A DNA stretch of 64,000 bases, taken from assembly GCF_009371985.2 (NCBI RefSeq), contig NZ_VIKU02000001.1, forward strand, positions 930,001-994,000, given 5' to 3'. This document shows positions 1-8,042 of the stretch, piece after piece; the first letter of the stretch is position 1, and the number at the start of each line of letters is the position of its first letter. The notes beneath the pieces were generated by a model. That model did no database searches. It was not told the DNA's origin and was given only the letters and a program-made list of their open reading frames with translations. Source of the stretch: Pelagihabitans pacificus (GTDB taxonomy: Bacteria; Bacteroidota; Bacteroidia; Flavobacteriales; Flavobacteriaceae). The translations under genes were made by a program, and so were the position numbers.

Positions 1-2
1 AA

Positions 3-668
3 TTGGCGAAGCATACGGAGGCCATTGTCCAGAAATTCTCGGAATTTTCCATTTCCTACAATATAAATATCATAACGGGCAGTATGCCAGAGGTGGTCGA
101 TGGGCGCCTGTACAATGTTGGTTATTTGTGTCGAAGGGATGGTAGTATGGAACGATACGAAAAACTGCACGTGACCCCGGACGAAGCCAAAGTTTGGGGT
201 ATGCAAGGTGGAAATCAACTACAGGCTTTCGATACCGATTGCGGCAAAATAGGTGTACTCATCTGCTACGATAGTGAATTTCCCGAACTGAGCCGGATTT
301 TGGCTGATGAGGGTATGGATATTTTGTTTATTCCATTTTTGACCGATACTCAGAATGGCTATTCCAGGGTGCGAAACTGTGCACAGGCGCGCGCCATAGA
401 AAATGAATGCTATGTGGCTATAGCCGGTAGTGTGGGCAACTTGCCCAACGTCCAAAATATGGACATCCAATTTGCCCAATCCATGGTATTTACTCCCTGT
501 GATTTTTCGTTTCCCACGAATGGCATAAAGGCAGAGGCGACACCCAATACCGAAATGATTTTGATTGCGGATGTGGATATCGACTTACTACGTGAGCTCA
601 ATCAATTTGGGGCCGTTCGCAATTTAAAAGATAGAAGAAAAGACCTTTTTGAACTCAGAAAAAAGTAA
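3..668 (+). CDS. Carbon-nitrogen hydrolase (nitrilase superfamily), 5' partial
   Basis: The frame is open to the left window edge, so this is the C-terminal part of a longer protein and the TTG at its beginning is not a real start. The nitrilase fold is recognisable by the catalytic Lys in YEKLHVTP (about residue 54 of the visible part) and the catalytic Cys in ICYDSEFPEL (about residue 88), followed by the RARAIEN stretch near residue 127. The Glu of the triad would lie upstream of the window. Such enzymes hydrolyse C-N bonds of amides or nitriles. In related bacteria this domain is often fused behind a GNAT acetyltransferase, which cannot be tested here. The substrate is unknown. Confidence 0.88.
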   Translation: MAKHTEAIVQKFSEFSISYNINIITGSMPEVVDGRLYNVGYLCRRDGSMERYEKLHVTPDEAKVWGMQGGNQLQAFDTDCGKIGVLICYDSEFPELSRILADEGMDILFIPFLTDTQNGYSRVRNCAQARAIENECYVAIAGSVGNLPNVQNMDIQFAQSMVFTPCDFSFPTNGIKAEATPNTEMILIADVDIDLLRELNQFGAVRNLKDRRKDLFELRKK

Positions 669-1291
669 TCTTTGAAAAATACGGCGTTTCATTTGTCCTT
701 ACCCCTTAGAAAGCATCTCCCCACATAAAATTTTTGTGTGTATACCTTGGGTGCGAAAATGGCAAGAAATAAGTGTCAATAGCAGGATATCGATTTCTAA
801 GGCAGCCAGGCGACGTTTGCCAAGTCGGGGCGTTTTGATTTCGATTACAAGTCCAATAAGTTTGGGGGAAACGGTGGCGCCATCGTTCTATTTGGGTTAA
901 TTGTTTGGCGGGATATCCCAGAAGCCCACTTCGATAGACTAACGTCTTCAGGTCATGGGGTTGCTCGAGAAACAACATTCCTGTAGGGCCATCGCTCCCA
1001 CCCGTTCATTAACTTCTTAGCAGCTATCAAAAAAAATCTAGGCTATGCCCCATGATATTGCAAGGCTGGAAATTTGCCCGATTGCTAGACCAATTCAAGT
1101 AATCCCAACTTGGGTTTGACGATTTTTTCCGCTCCAATCATCTGACAAATCCAATGTAAGGGTTAAACCCAATCTATTAAGATTGTCAGATTAAGTCTTA
1201 CCTATTACAATATAAGCCAGCCTATTCTGTATATAGTTACCCTTTCCGAACTTATCACACAAACGGTCCCATCTATAGAGCCTTAAAAATA
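669..1291. other. Intergenic stretch with nested inverted repeat
   Basis: No convincing gene is seen. A minus-strand open frame of 90 codons (706-978) has no recognisable motif. A perfect 9-bp inverted repeat, ATCTGACAA at 1140-1148 and TTGTCAGAT at 1183-1191, encloses a smaller one, GGGTT/AACCC at 1160-1170. There is no T-run, so it does not look like an intrinsic terminator. The region may be decayed sequence. Confidence 0.4.
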
Positions 1292-2266
1292 TTACCTTTC
1301 GACAACTTCCTTGAGTTTGGACAAGGCCCTTGGCCAAGATTCTTTGAAATATTCTTCCCATTCTGGCGCGGAATCCATTCGTACTTTTAGGATAGTTATA
1401 TCATTTTCTTGAACAAATGTGTATTCTTCCAAAGCACCTGAGAAGGCATCTACCTTTTCCCCTACAACTATTTCTTCTCCATCCTCCAAAATTCCGGTAT
1501 GTTCAATACTCACGAAGTCGTTGGGTCGGTTTTCGTTGATACGGCTGACCATTCCGCAGGCTTTCCCATCGGCATCATCCGACAAAAAGAGGATTTTTGA
1601 GCCCTTTTCCCAACTTCCCTGATAGCGCGAAGTGGGACTGAATTCAGCGGTCCATTTTTCAAAGGTCTTTTTGCCCAACATCGTTTCATACACTTTCGAT
1701 GCTGGCGCGTTGATTTTTGTTTCAAAATGCAGTGTTTTCATCTGTTTGTTTTTTAATTGCTGGTCTATTGTTTTCTTTTGCCTAAAGTGGTGCCTGCAGT
1801 GCATCTCGGCGAACTGAAACCATTCATGGGCAGTCAAAAATTGATGGCCAGGATGTTTGGACTTGCCCTTCGAGTTACTTGTTGAAATGGTATCGGTCAT
1901 TTGTCGTACATCACTTTTGAGTCTTTCCAATTTGTCGACCAACTCGTTTATAGAGTTGGGTTGCTTCGGTTCGTCCATATCTTCCGGCCCTTTAAAGCGC
2001 TCATCAGGAAAGCTATTCGCTATAAACCATGCCGCAATTGTTGGACTTTTTGATTTTTGAAGATGTTGGGTGTCGACCAAAGCTTTCCTCGCCTGTAAAA
2101 AATACCAGTCCGTTTCAATGACGAGGTGATTGATAAGCTGCCCAATTGACCATTGTTTAGGCGTTGGTTGTTTTCGTAGGACATTAAGTTCATACTCCTG
2201 AACGATGCTTTGCCATTTGTTCAGGTCATCCAAAAAGTCTTTCTTTATTTCCCCAAGACCTCTCAT
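1292..2266 (-). CDS. DinB-like domain fused to SRPBCC (AHSA1-type) domain
   Basis: The 324-residue protein has two parts. Residues 1 to about 170 look like a DinB/DUF1569-type four-helix bundle, with conserved His in LINHLVIETDW and HCRHHFRQ that could bind a metal. Residues 176 to 324 form an SRPBCC domain of the AHSA1 class beginning at MKTLHFETKINAPASKVYETML. That internal Met is where a stand-alone SRPBCC protein would start, so a former gene pair may have fused. It is the last gene of the minus-strand run, and its ATG overlaps the TGA of the preceding VOC gene (ATGA). A possible role is binding or modifying a small hydrophobic ligand; no substrate can be named. Confidence 0.8.
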   Translation of the reverse strand: MRGLGEIKKDFLDDLNKWQSIVQEYELNVLRKQPTPKQWSIGQLINHLVIETDWYFLQARKALVDTQHLQKSKSPTIAAWFIANSFPDERFKGPEDMDEPKQPNSINELVDKLERLKSDVRQMTDTISTSNSKGKSKHPGHQFLTAHEWFQFAEMHCRHHFRQKKTIDQQLKNKQMKTLHFETKINAPASKVYETMLGKKTFEKWTAEFSPTSRYQGSWEKGSKILFLSDDADGKACGMVSRINENRPNDFVSIEHTGILEDGEEIVVGEKVDAFSGALEEYTFVQENDITILKVRMDSAPEWEEYFKESWPRALSKLKEVVER

Positions 2267-2646
2267 TGGTTTTCCTGAATTAGTGATATTATGTTGCCTG
2301 CTGGGTCTTTGAACCAGGCTATGGCGAATCGGTCATCTCTGCGACAGATACCCTTTTCATCCGTTTTCATGGGTTCCGGATATTGCTCAAAGGTGATTCC
2401 TTTGGCAATCAAATCATCCACCTCACTTTGTATGTTTTTTACCTCAAAATTAAGCACCGTAAAGGTGGCAGGTTGGTGATTTTCTTTGGGATAGATAACA
2501 AATCTATTGCTACCGCCCGCTTTGATTTCCAAGATACCCATTTCGTTTTCAACCACTTGCAAACCCAAGGTTTCTCCATAAAATTTTTTTGAAGACTCGA
2601 TGTTATTGGTCGCATAGGAGTTGAAGGTGTAGCTTTCCCGTAGCAT
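2263..2646 (-). CDS. VOC family (glyoxalase/bleomycin-resistance-like) protein
   Basis: The 127-residue protein has the paired beta-alpha-beta-beta-beta modules of the vicinal oxygen chelate fold: SYATNNIESSKKFYGETLGL at the N-terminus and WFKDPAGNIISLIQ at the C-terminus. VOC proteins bind divalent metals or small ligands and act as lyases, dioxygenases or sequestering proteins, so the fold alone does not give the reaction. It is separated by 9 bp from the next VOC gene upstream and overlaps the following gene by 4 bp, so it belongs to the operon. Confidence 0.85.
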   Translation of the reverse strand: MLRESYTFNSYATNNIESSKKFYGETLGLQVVENEMGILEIKAGGSNRFVIYPKENHQPATFTVLNFEVKNIQSEVDDLIAKGITFEQYPEPMKTDEKGICRRDDRFAIAWFKDPAGNIISLIQENQ

Positions 2647-2655
2647 TTGTCTCTA

Positions 2656-3045
2656 TTAGTAGCCTTTAAATTTATGAAACTCCGTGATTGTCAGATAGTA
2701 TCCGTCAGGGTCACGAAGCGAAAATTCCTTTTTTTGTGAGTTCGGATTTACATGGATTTCCTCCTCAACTGGGTACTTCATTTGCTCCACATTCTTTCGT
2801 ATTTCTTCCATTTGATCCGTCCGGAAATACAATATGAGTCCATTTCCTGGAGTAACATTTGGATTCATCATCGTTGGATGCTCATGTGCTCCCCACTGAT
2901 GCAGGCAGAGCATGATGTCATCATTCTTGTCAACTAGAACGGCGAATTCATCCCCGCCATGCTTTCTTGCATACCCAAATACGGATTCATACCATTGGGC
3001 ACTGATATTTACGTCTTTTACGGCAATGATTGGGTCTATTTGCAT
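2656..3045 (-). CDS. VOC family protein
   Basis: This is a 129-residue VOC-fold protein. The N-terminal module reads IIAVKDVNISAQWYESVFG, and the C-terminal module contains the typical SLRDPDGYYLTITEF with a Glu in the usual metal-ligand position. It lies between two other VOC genes with only 6-9 bp gaps. It is diverged from its neighbours, so the VOC genes are not recent duplicates. The ligand is unknown. Confidence 0.85.
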   Translation of the reverse strand: MQIDPIIAVKDVNISAQWYESVFGYARKHGGDEFAVLVDKNDDIMLCLHQWGAHEHPTMMNPNVTPGNGLILYFRTDQMEEIRKNVEQMKYPVEEEIHVNPNSQKKEFSLRDPDGYYLTITEFHKFKGY

Positions 3046-3051
3046 CTTGAG

Positions 3052-3474
3052 TTATTGATTTTCGTGATACCCTTTTCTAACGAGTCGTTTTGAAATCCAC
3101 CAATAATTTCCACTAGGGTCAACAATTCCAGATTGTCGATCACCATAATCCATATCTGAAGGCTCAAGTTCACTGATGGCTCCATGTTCAATGGCTCTTT
3201 TATGCATTTCATCGACGTCCTCAACATAGAGATAAAACGCCGTTCGCATATTCAAAAACTGACCCCTTGCTTGGCTTATCATAAAACAGGAATTTCCAAT
3301 TTTAAGAATCACATTGGCAATATCTCCGTTTTTAGGGTTTATGGAACGGTTTATTTCCTCGGCATAGAAGGCATATTTCAGGAAATCTATCAGCTCTTCA
3401 GGATTTTCAATAAACAAATAGCTATTTACAGTGCCGAATCCCTCTGGTCTATAGGTTTCAAAAATTTTCTTCAT
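3052..3474 (-). CDS. PhnB-like VOC family protein
   Basis: The 140-residue protein starts with the PhnB-like pattern PEGFGTVNSYLFIENPEELIDFL and ends in VDPSGNYWWISKR. PhnB-type VOC proteins resemble half of a glyoxalase and are usually of unknown reaction. Its start overlaps the stop of the upstream VOC gene (3471-3474), which suggests translational coupling. Confidence 0.85.
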   Translation of the reverse strand: MKKIFETYRPEGFGTVNSYLFIENPEELIDFLKYAFYAEEINRSINPKNGDIANVILKIGNSCFMISQARGQFLNMRTAFYLYVEDVDEMHKRAIEHGAISELEPSDMDYGDRQSGIVDPSGNYWWISKRLVRKGYHENQ

Positions 3475-3869
3475 AAAGTCTGCATTTTAGATGGCTGAAT
3501 AATACTGTTTCTATTCCCTTCCGTATCATAAAAGGCAACGTAAAAACCAAAATTTGGAATGTTATGGGGTTCACCCAAAACGGCTCCGCCATGTTGTTTT
3601 ATGGCCTTCATGGATTCCTCGATATCCCCGACACCGATCACCACCGACGGATACTGCCCTGGTCTATTAGGATTTAAAGGAAAGAAGCCGCCATTTATTG
3701 TCCCAGCTGGCGAACCCGGTTTGGCATCTGTTTCTGCCGTCGTGGCCAAAATATAGCTACCAAAGTCCGCTCCCGAAGGGGTCAATTCCCACCCAAAAAC
3801 CGTTTTGTAAAATGCGGATATTCTTTCTCCGTCCTTATAGGGAAACTCAAAATGTACTACGGGATTCAT
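3471..3869 (-). CDS. VOC family protein (glyoxalase-like, secreted-enzyme subfamily)
   Basis: The 132-residue protein begins MNPVVHFEFPYKDGERISAFY and carries FYKTVFGWELTPSGADFGSY and a C-terminal FYDTEGNRNSIIQ. This pattern, with the GW motif, is typical of the VOC subfamily found as tandem CFP30B-like proteins. No signal peptide is visible. A 40-bp gap separates it from the NTF2-like gene upstream, and it overlaps the next VOC gene by 4 bp. Confidence 0.83.
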   Translation of the reverse strand: MNPVVHFEFPYKDGERISAFYKTVFGWELTPSGADFGSYILATTAETDAKPGSPAGTINGGFFPLNPNRPGQYPSVVIGVGDIEESMKAIKQHGGAVLGEPHNIPNFGFYVAFYDTEGNRNSIIQPSKMQTL

Positions 3870-3909
3870 GATTCCATTTTTTTAAGGTTATCTCAGCCAA
3901 AGGACCGTG

Positions 3910-4284
3910 TTAAAGTTTGACGACATAGGATTGCATTTCCTTCAAAACCATACTTGTTGTGTTGGTGAAGGAATAGACATCGCAAAAGACATAGGTATGA
4001 TCCCCCATTCGCATCTCACCATTGGCTGCAGCCTCCCTTCCATGGGTAATAATGCTATTCAAAGTCATTTCATCAGCTGTATATTGTTTCATGATGTGGA
4101 TTTCCTCACGAAATACTTCTTTGCCCTCAATTTTCTTGTCACCATAAATGGTCCAAACCATATCGTCACTGGCATGTTCTACAATGAAATTAGCATTTCC
4201 TTTGGCGAAAGCGATATTCAGTTCTTTCAAGAATTCTTTTCTTGGCGAATTGCCACAATCGGCTTGTATATTGATTTTGGTCAT
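3910..4284 (-). CDS. NTF2-like / SnoaL-like protein
   Basis: The 124-residue protein has the cone-shaped NTF2/SnoaL signature: an N-terminal helix (KEFLKELNIAFAKGNANFIVEHASDDMVWTI) and a later strand pair containing GDHTYVFCDVYSFT. Members bind small hydrophobic molecules or act as isomerases, and many have no assigned role. It sits 7 bp after the SRPBCC gene in the same operon. Confidence 0.75.
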   Translation of the reverse strand: MTKINIQADCGNSPRKEFLKELNIAFAKGNANFIVEHASDDMVWTIYGDKKIEGKEVFREEIHIMKQYTADEMTLNSIITHGREAAANGEMRMGDHTYVFCDVYSFTNTTSMVLKEMQSYVVKL

Positions 4285-4291
4285 CTCGGTT

Positions 4292-4705
4292 TCAATTGGA
4301 TTCGACGTACTTTTTAAAATTATCCAAAATAGCCTGCCAGCCCTGTTGTTGTTGCTCCAAGGTATTGATGTCCTCTACTTCAAAGGTTTCGACAATGGAA
4401 ACGGTATCACCCACTTTCGTGAAATTGATGCTGACCTTTCTTCCATCCTCAAGCACATACGCAATCGATGATCTTGGTTCCATCTTGGTATAGGTGCCCT
4501 CATAATCGAAGCCCATACTACCATCTTTGGCTTCCATACGGTAATTGAATGACTTTCCAACCTCCAGGTCGTTACTCGCTTTTGGACAATGCCATTCAGG
4601 GATGGCAAAATTCCAATTGACGATATGTTCGGGGTTGGTCCAACACTCCCAGATTTTGTCGATACCACCATTAACTTTTGTCGCTACCGTGATTGTTTTC
4701 ATCAT
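4292..4705 (-). CDS. SRPBCC (AHSA1-type) protein
   Basis: This AHSA1-like protein has about 137 residues, with KVNGGIDKIWECWTNPEHIVNW near the N-terminus and a C-terminal helix containing QQGWQAILDNFKKYVE. A longer frame begins at 4735, but that start lies inside the upstream VOC gene. The ATG at 4703-4705 (MMKTITVA) fits the domain start and leaves a 2-bp gap, so I prefer it. The fold makes a deep hydrophobic pocket; the ligand is unknown. Confidence 0.82.
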   Translation of the reverse strand: MMKTITVATKVNGGIDKIWECWTNPEHIVNWNFAIPEWHCPKASNDLEVGKSFNYRMEAKDGSMGFDYEGTYTKMEPRSSIAYVLEDGRKVSINFTKVGDTVSIVETFEVEDINTLEQQQQGWQAILDNFKKYVESN

Positions 4706-4707
4706 CT

Positions 4708-5097
4708 TTATTGCTTTTGTGTGCCAATGGCCCAAGTGTTTCCCATATCATCCTGGAACATTCCCCGCTTGTCAGGGTCGTCGTCCTTATTCCTGGGCAC
4801 TTCAAGGCCTTGACAACCTGCTCTAAGGGCTTTTTCATATACTTTGTCTACATCGGGGACGTATACATGAAGCAAAAGACTGTTTGCAGGATAATCTGCT
4901 GTTGTACCACTCAGCATGACAATGGAGTCCATGATCTTGACTTCGGCATGGTTGATTTGTCCATCATCTTTTGTAAAGCATCGCGTTACATCTCCATCAA
5001 AAACTGTTTTCAGAAAGTCGATGAAGCATTGTGGGTCATCGACAATGAAATAAGGGGAAACACAATTGTAGCCGTCGGGTTTAAAGTTTGTTTCCAT
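4708..5097 (-). CDS. PhnB-like VOC family protein
   Basis: The 129-residue protein begins with the PhnB-type pattern KPDGYNCVSPYFIVDDPQCF and ends FQDDMGNTWAIGTQ. It resembles the protein encoded at 3052-3474 in layout but differs in sequence. It lies 3 bp after a DUF1801 gene and 2 bp before the SRPBCC gene in a tight operon. Confidence 0.85.
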   Translation of the reverse strand: METNFKPDGYNCVSPYFIVDDPQCFIDFLKTVFDGDVTRCFTKDDGQINHAEVKIMDSIVMLSGTTADYPANSLLLHVYVPDVDKVYEKALRAGCQGLEVPRNKDDDPDKRGMFQDDMGNTWAIGTQKQ

Positions 5098-5100
5098 TAA

Positions 5101-5493
5101 TTATTTTAATCGAATTAATTCTCCTTTTCTTTTGACGATGTTCTTATAGTCCCACTGGATTTCCCTAGCTTTTTGGAGCCACCTTTTCAAGGTTTTTGGG
5201 TCAATTTGGTCAACATTTGTATAGAAGATAGAAGCGTCCTTAAAGGTTGCGCCCAACACATTCAACCCTTGCTCCCCAAAACTGGCTCCACTCCAAAACA
5301 TCAAACGAATACCTGCTTTCTGCTTGCTGTATCCTACAATGGGATTTTCGTTTAAAAACCAAACAGGGTGCCCATGCCAGATTTTGCCTTGGGCCTCAGG
5401 CAAGAACTGTCGTATGAGTTGCTCTAGTTGCTCACAGATCCATCGGTCGTCCCCGGTTTGTGCAGTATGGTATGAAGCGATTTCGGATGTCAT
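5101..5493 (-). CDS. DUF1801 domain protein
   Basis: The 130-residue protein carries the DUF1801 (YdhG-like) pattern: LEQLIRQFLPEAQGKIWHGHPVWF, then a GIRLMFWSGASF strand and a basic C-terminus. The family is widespread and uncharacterised, and often stands next to AHSA1 and VOC genes, as it does here. It is cytoplasmic, with no signal peptide. Confidence 0.82.
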   Translation of the reverse strand: MTSEIASYHTAQTGDDRWICEQLEQLIRQFLPEAQGKIWHGHPVWFLNENPIVGYSKQKAGIRLMFWSGASFGEQGLNVLGATFKDASIFYTNVDQIDPKTLKRWLQKAREIQWDYKNIVKRKGELIRLK

Positions 5494-5503
5494 TCCATAT
5501 TTT

Positions 5504-5926
5504 TTAGAAATCGGGATTGAAATTCACCATCCACATGACCCCGAATTTATCGGTAAAAGCGCCAAAATAATCGCCCCAGAATTGGTCTTCCATGGGCATT
5601 TCGATGTCACCACCTGCTGATAGCCCGTTGAACAATCTGTCGGCTTCTTCCCGGGATTCTGGGTGTATGGATATGTAATTGTTGTTTCCAGCATTCAACT
5701 TGTGACCCACAGAGGGCAGAATATCCGAAGCCATGAGGATGGTGTTGTTACCTATGGGCAGCGAGATATGCATGGTACGATTCTTCTCATTTTCCGGAAG
5801 CTTGTCCGTATCGGGGGCATCGCTCATTTTCATATGGGAAATGAACTCCCCTCCGAAGATGGATTTGTAAAAACGGAATGCTTCCTCTGCATTGCCGTCA
5901 AAATTGAGATAAGGATTTACTTTCAT
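5504..5926 (-). CDS. PhnB-like VOC family protein
   Basis: The protein has about 140 residues from MKVNPYLNFDGNAEEAFRFY to VMWMVNFNPDF. This is the classical PhnB/'3-demethylubiquinone methyltransferase-like' VOC layout, with WGDYFGAFTDKFG near the C-terminus. The frame extends upstream to 5980, but those 18 residues are not family-like and would overlap the DinB gene. The Met codon at 5924-5926 is therefore chosen. Confidence 0.86.
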   Translation of the reverse strand: MKVNPYLNFDGNAEEAFRFYKSIFGGEFISHMKMSDAPDTDKLPENEKNRTMHISLPIGNNTILMASDILPSVGHKLNAGNNNYISIHPESREEADRLFNGLSAGGDIEMPMEDQFWGDYFGAFTDKFGVMWMVNFNPDF

Positions 5927-5958
5927 GTGTTGATATTTATTGATTTTTGATTGTTGTT

Positions 5959-6468
5959 TTAAATGACTCGTGCCACCCATTTTGGGGGTTCAAGTCCTTC
6001 ATTTCTTAGTATCATATTCAGTTGGGCGGCATGATGCTGAATGTGCCGTAGGTTATAGAGCAATATTTCGATAAGGGAATAGTCCATTTTACCAACTTCG
6101 ACATCCTCCATAAAACGGGGATTCCCATTTTCCTTAATACTCATAATTAAACTAAGGCACTTCTTCTTGCTTGATTTGATGTACTCCAAAAGCTGTTCTT
6201 TGGGGTAATGCTCATTGGGCAGCACATCATCCAAGGCCTCCTTGGGCATATCTTCCTTTTCTACAATGGTAAATGGTAGACGTGGTTCAAAATCTGTCGG
6301 GGGAACAGTCAGGTAATAGTCCAGAAAAACAATAGCATGATAGGCCATATAGAAAAAGCGCTTATTGGTTTTGTACAGGGTTGAAGGACACGCATCAAGT
6401 GCATTGATCAACATATCGATACTGGCACCGAACTGTTGCCAAAGACTGTTTTTTAATTCTTCTAGCAT
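5959..6468 (-). CDS. DinB family four-helix protein
   Basis: The 169-residue protein is predicted all-helical and has the DinB-superfamily metal-site pattern, with His in FYMAYHAIVFLDYYL and HIQHHAAQLNMILR. DinB-superfamily proteins include thiol-dependent transferases (mycothiol/bacillithiol S-transferases) and many stress-induced proteins of unknown reaction. It must not be confused with DNA polymerase IV. It is the second gene of the VOC operon, 13 bp after a VOC gene. Confidence 0.84.
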   Translation of the reverse strand: MLEELKNSLWQQFGASIDMLINALDACPSTLYKTNKRFFYMAYHAIVFLDYYLTVPPTDFEPRLPFTIVEKEDMPKEALDDVLPNEHYPKEQLLEYIKSSKKKCLSLIMSIKENGNPRFMEDVEVGKMDYSLIEILLYNLRHIQHHAAQLNMILRNEGLEPPKWVARVI

Positions 6469-6481
6469 ATATTAATTTGGT

Positions 6482-6895
6482 TTAAGATTTAGGCATTTTC
6501 TCTATGTCCATATGCAGCATGTTCCAGCAATGGCCGTCCAAATCGCCAAAACTGAACAAATACATCCAGCCATCGACCTCTTGGGGAGTTTGATAAACGG
6601 TTCCTCCTGCTTTTTTAACCGCTTCGGCAAAAGCATCCACTTCATCCTTACTCTGGGCATCGATATTGATAAGCATTTCATTGCTTTCATTCGTATCGGT
6701 CACCTTTTTTTGAAGCCATTGGCTCATTTGTTCCTGTGGAAACAACATCACTACAAAGTCATGTTCACCTATTAAAAAACTGCCCAAATGCTCCGCGTTT
6801 CGATGCATTGGATTCTCACGAAAACCAATGTTCCTAAAGAATTGTTTGGACCTTTGTAGGTCTTTGACGGGTAAGTTCAACCAGATTGTTTTCAT
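6482..6895 (-). CDS. VOC family protein, first gene of the operon
   Basis: The 137-residue protein begins with the typical glyoxalase pattern IWLNLPVKDLQRSKQFFRNIGF and ends FGDLDGHCWNMLHMD. It is the promoter-proximal gene of the 12-gene minus-strand run and is divergent from the GlxA/AraC-type regulator. A candidate -7 box TATCTTTA lies on the minus strand at 6928-6935. It may therefore be controlled by that regulator, which is an inference from position. Confidence 0.86.
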   Translation of the reverse strand: MKTIWLNLPVKDLQRSKQFFRNIGFRENPMHRNAEHLGSFLIGEHDFVVMLFPQEQMSQWLQKKVTDTNESNEMLINIDAQSKDEVDAFAEAVKKAGGTVYQTPQEVDGWMYLFSFGDLDGHCWNMLHMDIEKMPKS

Positions 6896-6983
6896 TCTAT
6901 ATTGGTTTGTTGTTCAAATAGTTACCTTAAAGATACATGACAAAGATGGAATTTTGACATTGTGATTCCGTCAATTTGAGGGG

Positions 6984-7014
6984 TTGATTGCGACACGGGT
7001 TTAAATTATCTTTA
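6984..7014 (+). promoter_or_regulatory. Promoter of the GlxA/AraC-type regulator
   Basis: A TTG at 6984-6986 and TATCTTTA at 7007-7014 are 20 bp apart. This matches the Bacteroidetes promoter layout (TTG, about 20 bp, TAnnTTTG) with one mismatch, 20 bp before the ATG. Confidence 0.55.
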
Positions 7015-7034
7015 GCTATCAAAACAATCAAGTG

Positions 7035-8012
7035 ATGAAGCATATATCCATATTGATACCAAAAGGACACGTTAGCGTGGTCAACGTGGCCGGAACCCAT
7101 CAAATGTTGACTTGGGTGAACCAATTTTATGAGGAAACTGGAAGAGATTCCTTATTCCAAATTCAATTGGTGGGGCTGGACACTGAAGTAGATGGCAAAG
7201 GGGGCCTTTTTGCGACCAAACCAGAAGTTAGCATTAAAGATGTCATTAAAACCGACCTTATCATCATACCCGCCATTCATGACGATTTTGAAACGGTCTT
7301 GGACAGAAACAGGAGATTAATGCCTTGGATCGTGGGGCAGTACAAAGAGGGGGCAGAAATCGTAAGCCTTTGTGTGTCTTCCTTCTTTTTGGCAGCGACC
7401 GGTTTGCTGGATGGCAAGCCCTGTTCAACCCATTGGCAATTTGCCCAAACATTTAGGGAGCACTTTCCGAAAGCAATCCTCACCGATGAGCGGATAGTAA
7501 CCGATGCCGATGGTATCTATACCAGTGGTGGGGCCTATGCGTTTACCAATTTGGTCATATATCTTATTGAAAAGTATGCAGGAAGGGAAACAGCGGTTAT
7601 GGCCGCCAAAGGATTTATGGTTGATATTGAGCGAAGCAGCCAGTCGCCTTTTATGGTATTCTCCGGCCAAAAGAACCACAAGGATGATATGGTACTCAAA
7701 GCACAGGAGTACATAGAAGAGAACTATCAGGACAAGATTTCCGTCAATGACCTTTGTGGAGACATGGCGCTAAGCAGAAGGACTTTTGAGCGTCGTTTTA
7801 AAAACGCCACTTCCAATACGGTGCTGGAATATTTGCAACGGGTCAAAATCGAGGCCGCCAAGAAGGAACTCGAAAAAGGCAGGAAAACCGTCAACGAGGT
7901 TATGTATGCTGTGGGCTATAACGATGCCAAGGCCTTTCGGGATGTATTTCGAAAAGTGACCAGTATGTCGCCTTTGCAATATCAAAAGAAATATAGTGTT
8001 CCTGTTCATTGA
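7035..8012 (+). CDS. GlxA-family transcriptional regulator (DJ-1/PfpI + AraC HTH)
   Basis: The 325-residue protein has a DJ-1/PfpI-like N-terminal domain (about 1-185, with nucleophile-elbow-like SLCVSSFFLAATGLLDG) and an AraC-type double HTH at about 215-320 (DLCGDMALSRRTFERRF and VMYAVGYNDAKAFRDVF). GlxA-type regulators sense an unknown small molecule through the N-terminal domain and usually activate neighbouring genes. The ATG at 7035 is preferred over the GTG one codon earlier. It is divergent from the VOC-rich operon and is the natural candidate regulator of it. Confidence 0.9.
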   Translation: MKHISILIPKGHVSVVNVAGTHQMLTWVNQFYEETGRDSLFQIQLVGLDTEVDGKGGLFATKPEVSIKDVIKTDLIIIPAIHDDFETVLDRNRRLMPWIVGQYKEGAEIVSLCVSSFFLAATGLLDGKPCSTHWQFAQTFREHFPKAILTDERIVTDADGIYTSGGAYAFTNLVIYLIEKYAGRETAVMAAKGFMVDIERSSQSPFMVFSGQKNHKDDMVLKAQEYIEENYQDKISVNDLCGDMALSRRTFERRFKNATSNTVLEYLQRVKIEAAKKELEKGRKTVNEVMYAVGYNDAKAFRDVFRKVTSMSPLQYQKKYSVPVH

Positions 8013-8042
8013 ATCAGCCACATACACCATCAATCCTCAATG

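Noticed and set aside
706-978. Minus-strand frame of 90 codons
   Set aside because: No motif, no operon context, and unusual residue make-up; other frames of the same DNA look equally plausible. Decayed sequence is more likely.
5959-6468. DinB family protein read as DNA polymerase IV
   Set aside because: The name is shared, but this is the small helical DinB-superfamily fold; the real Y-family polymerase is at 40888-42102.
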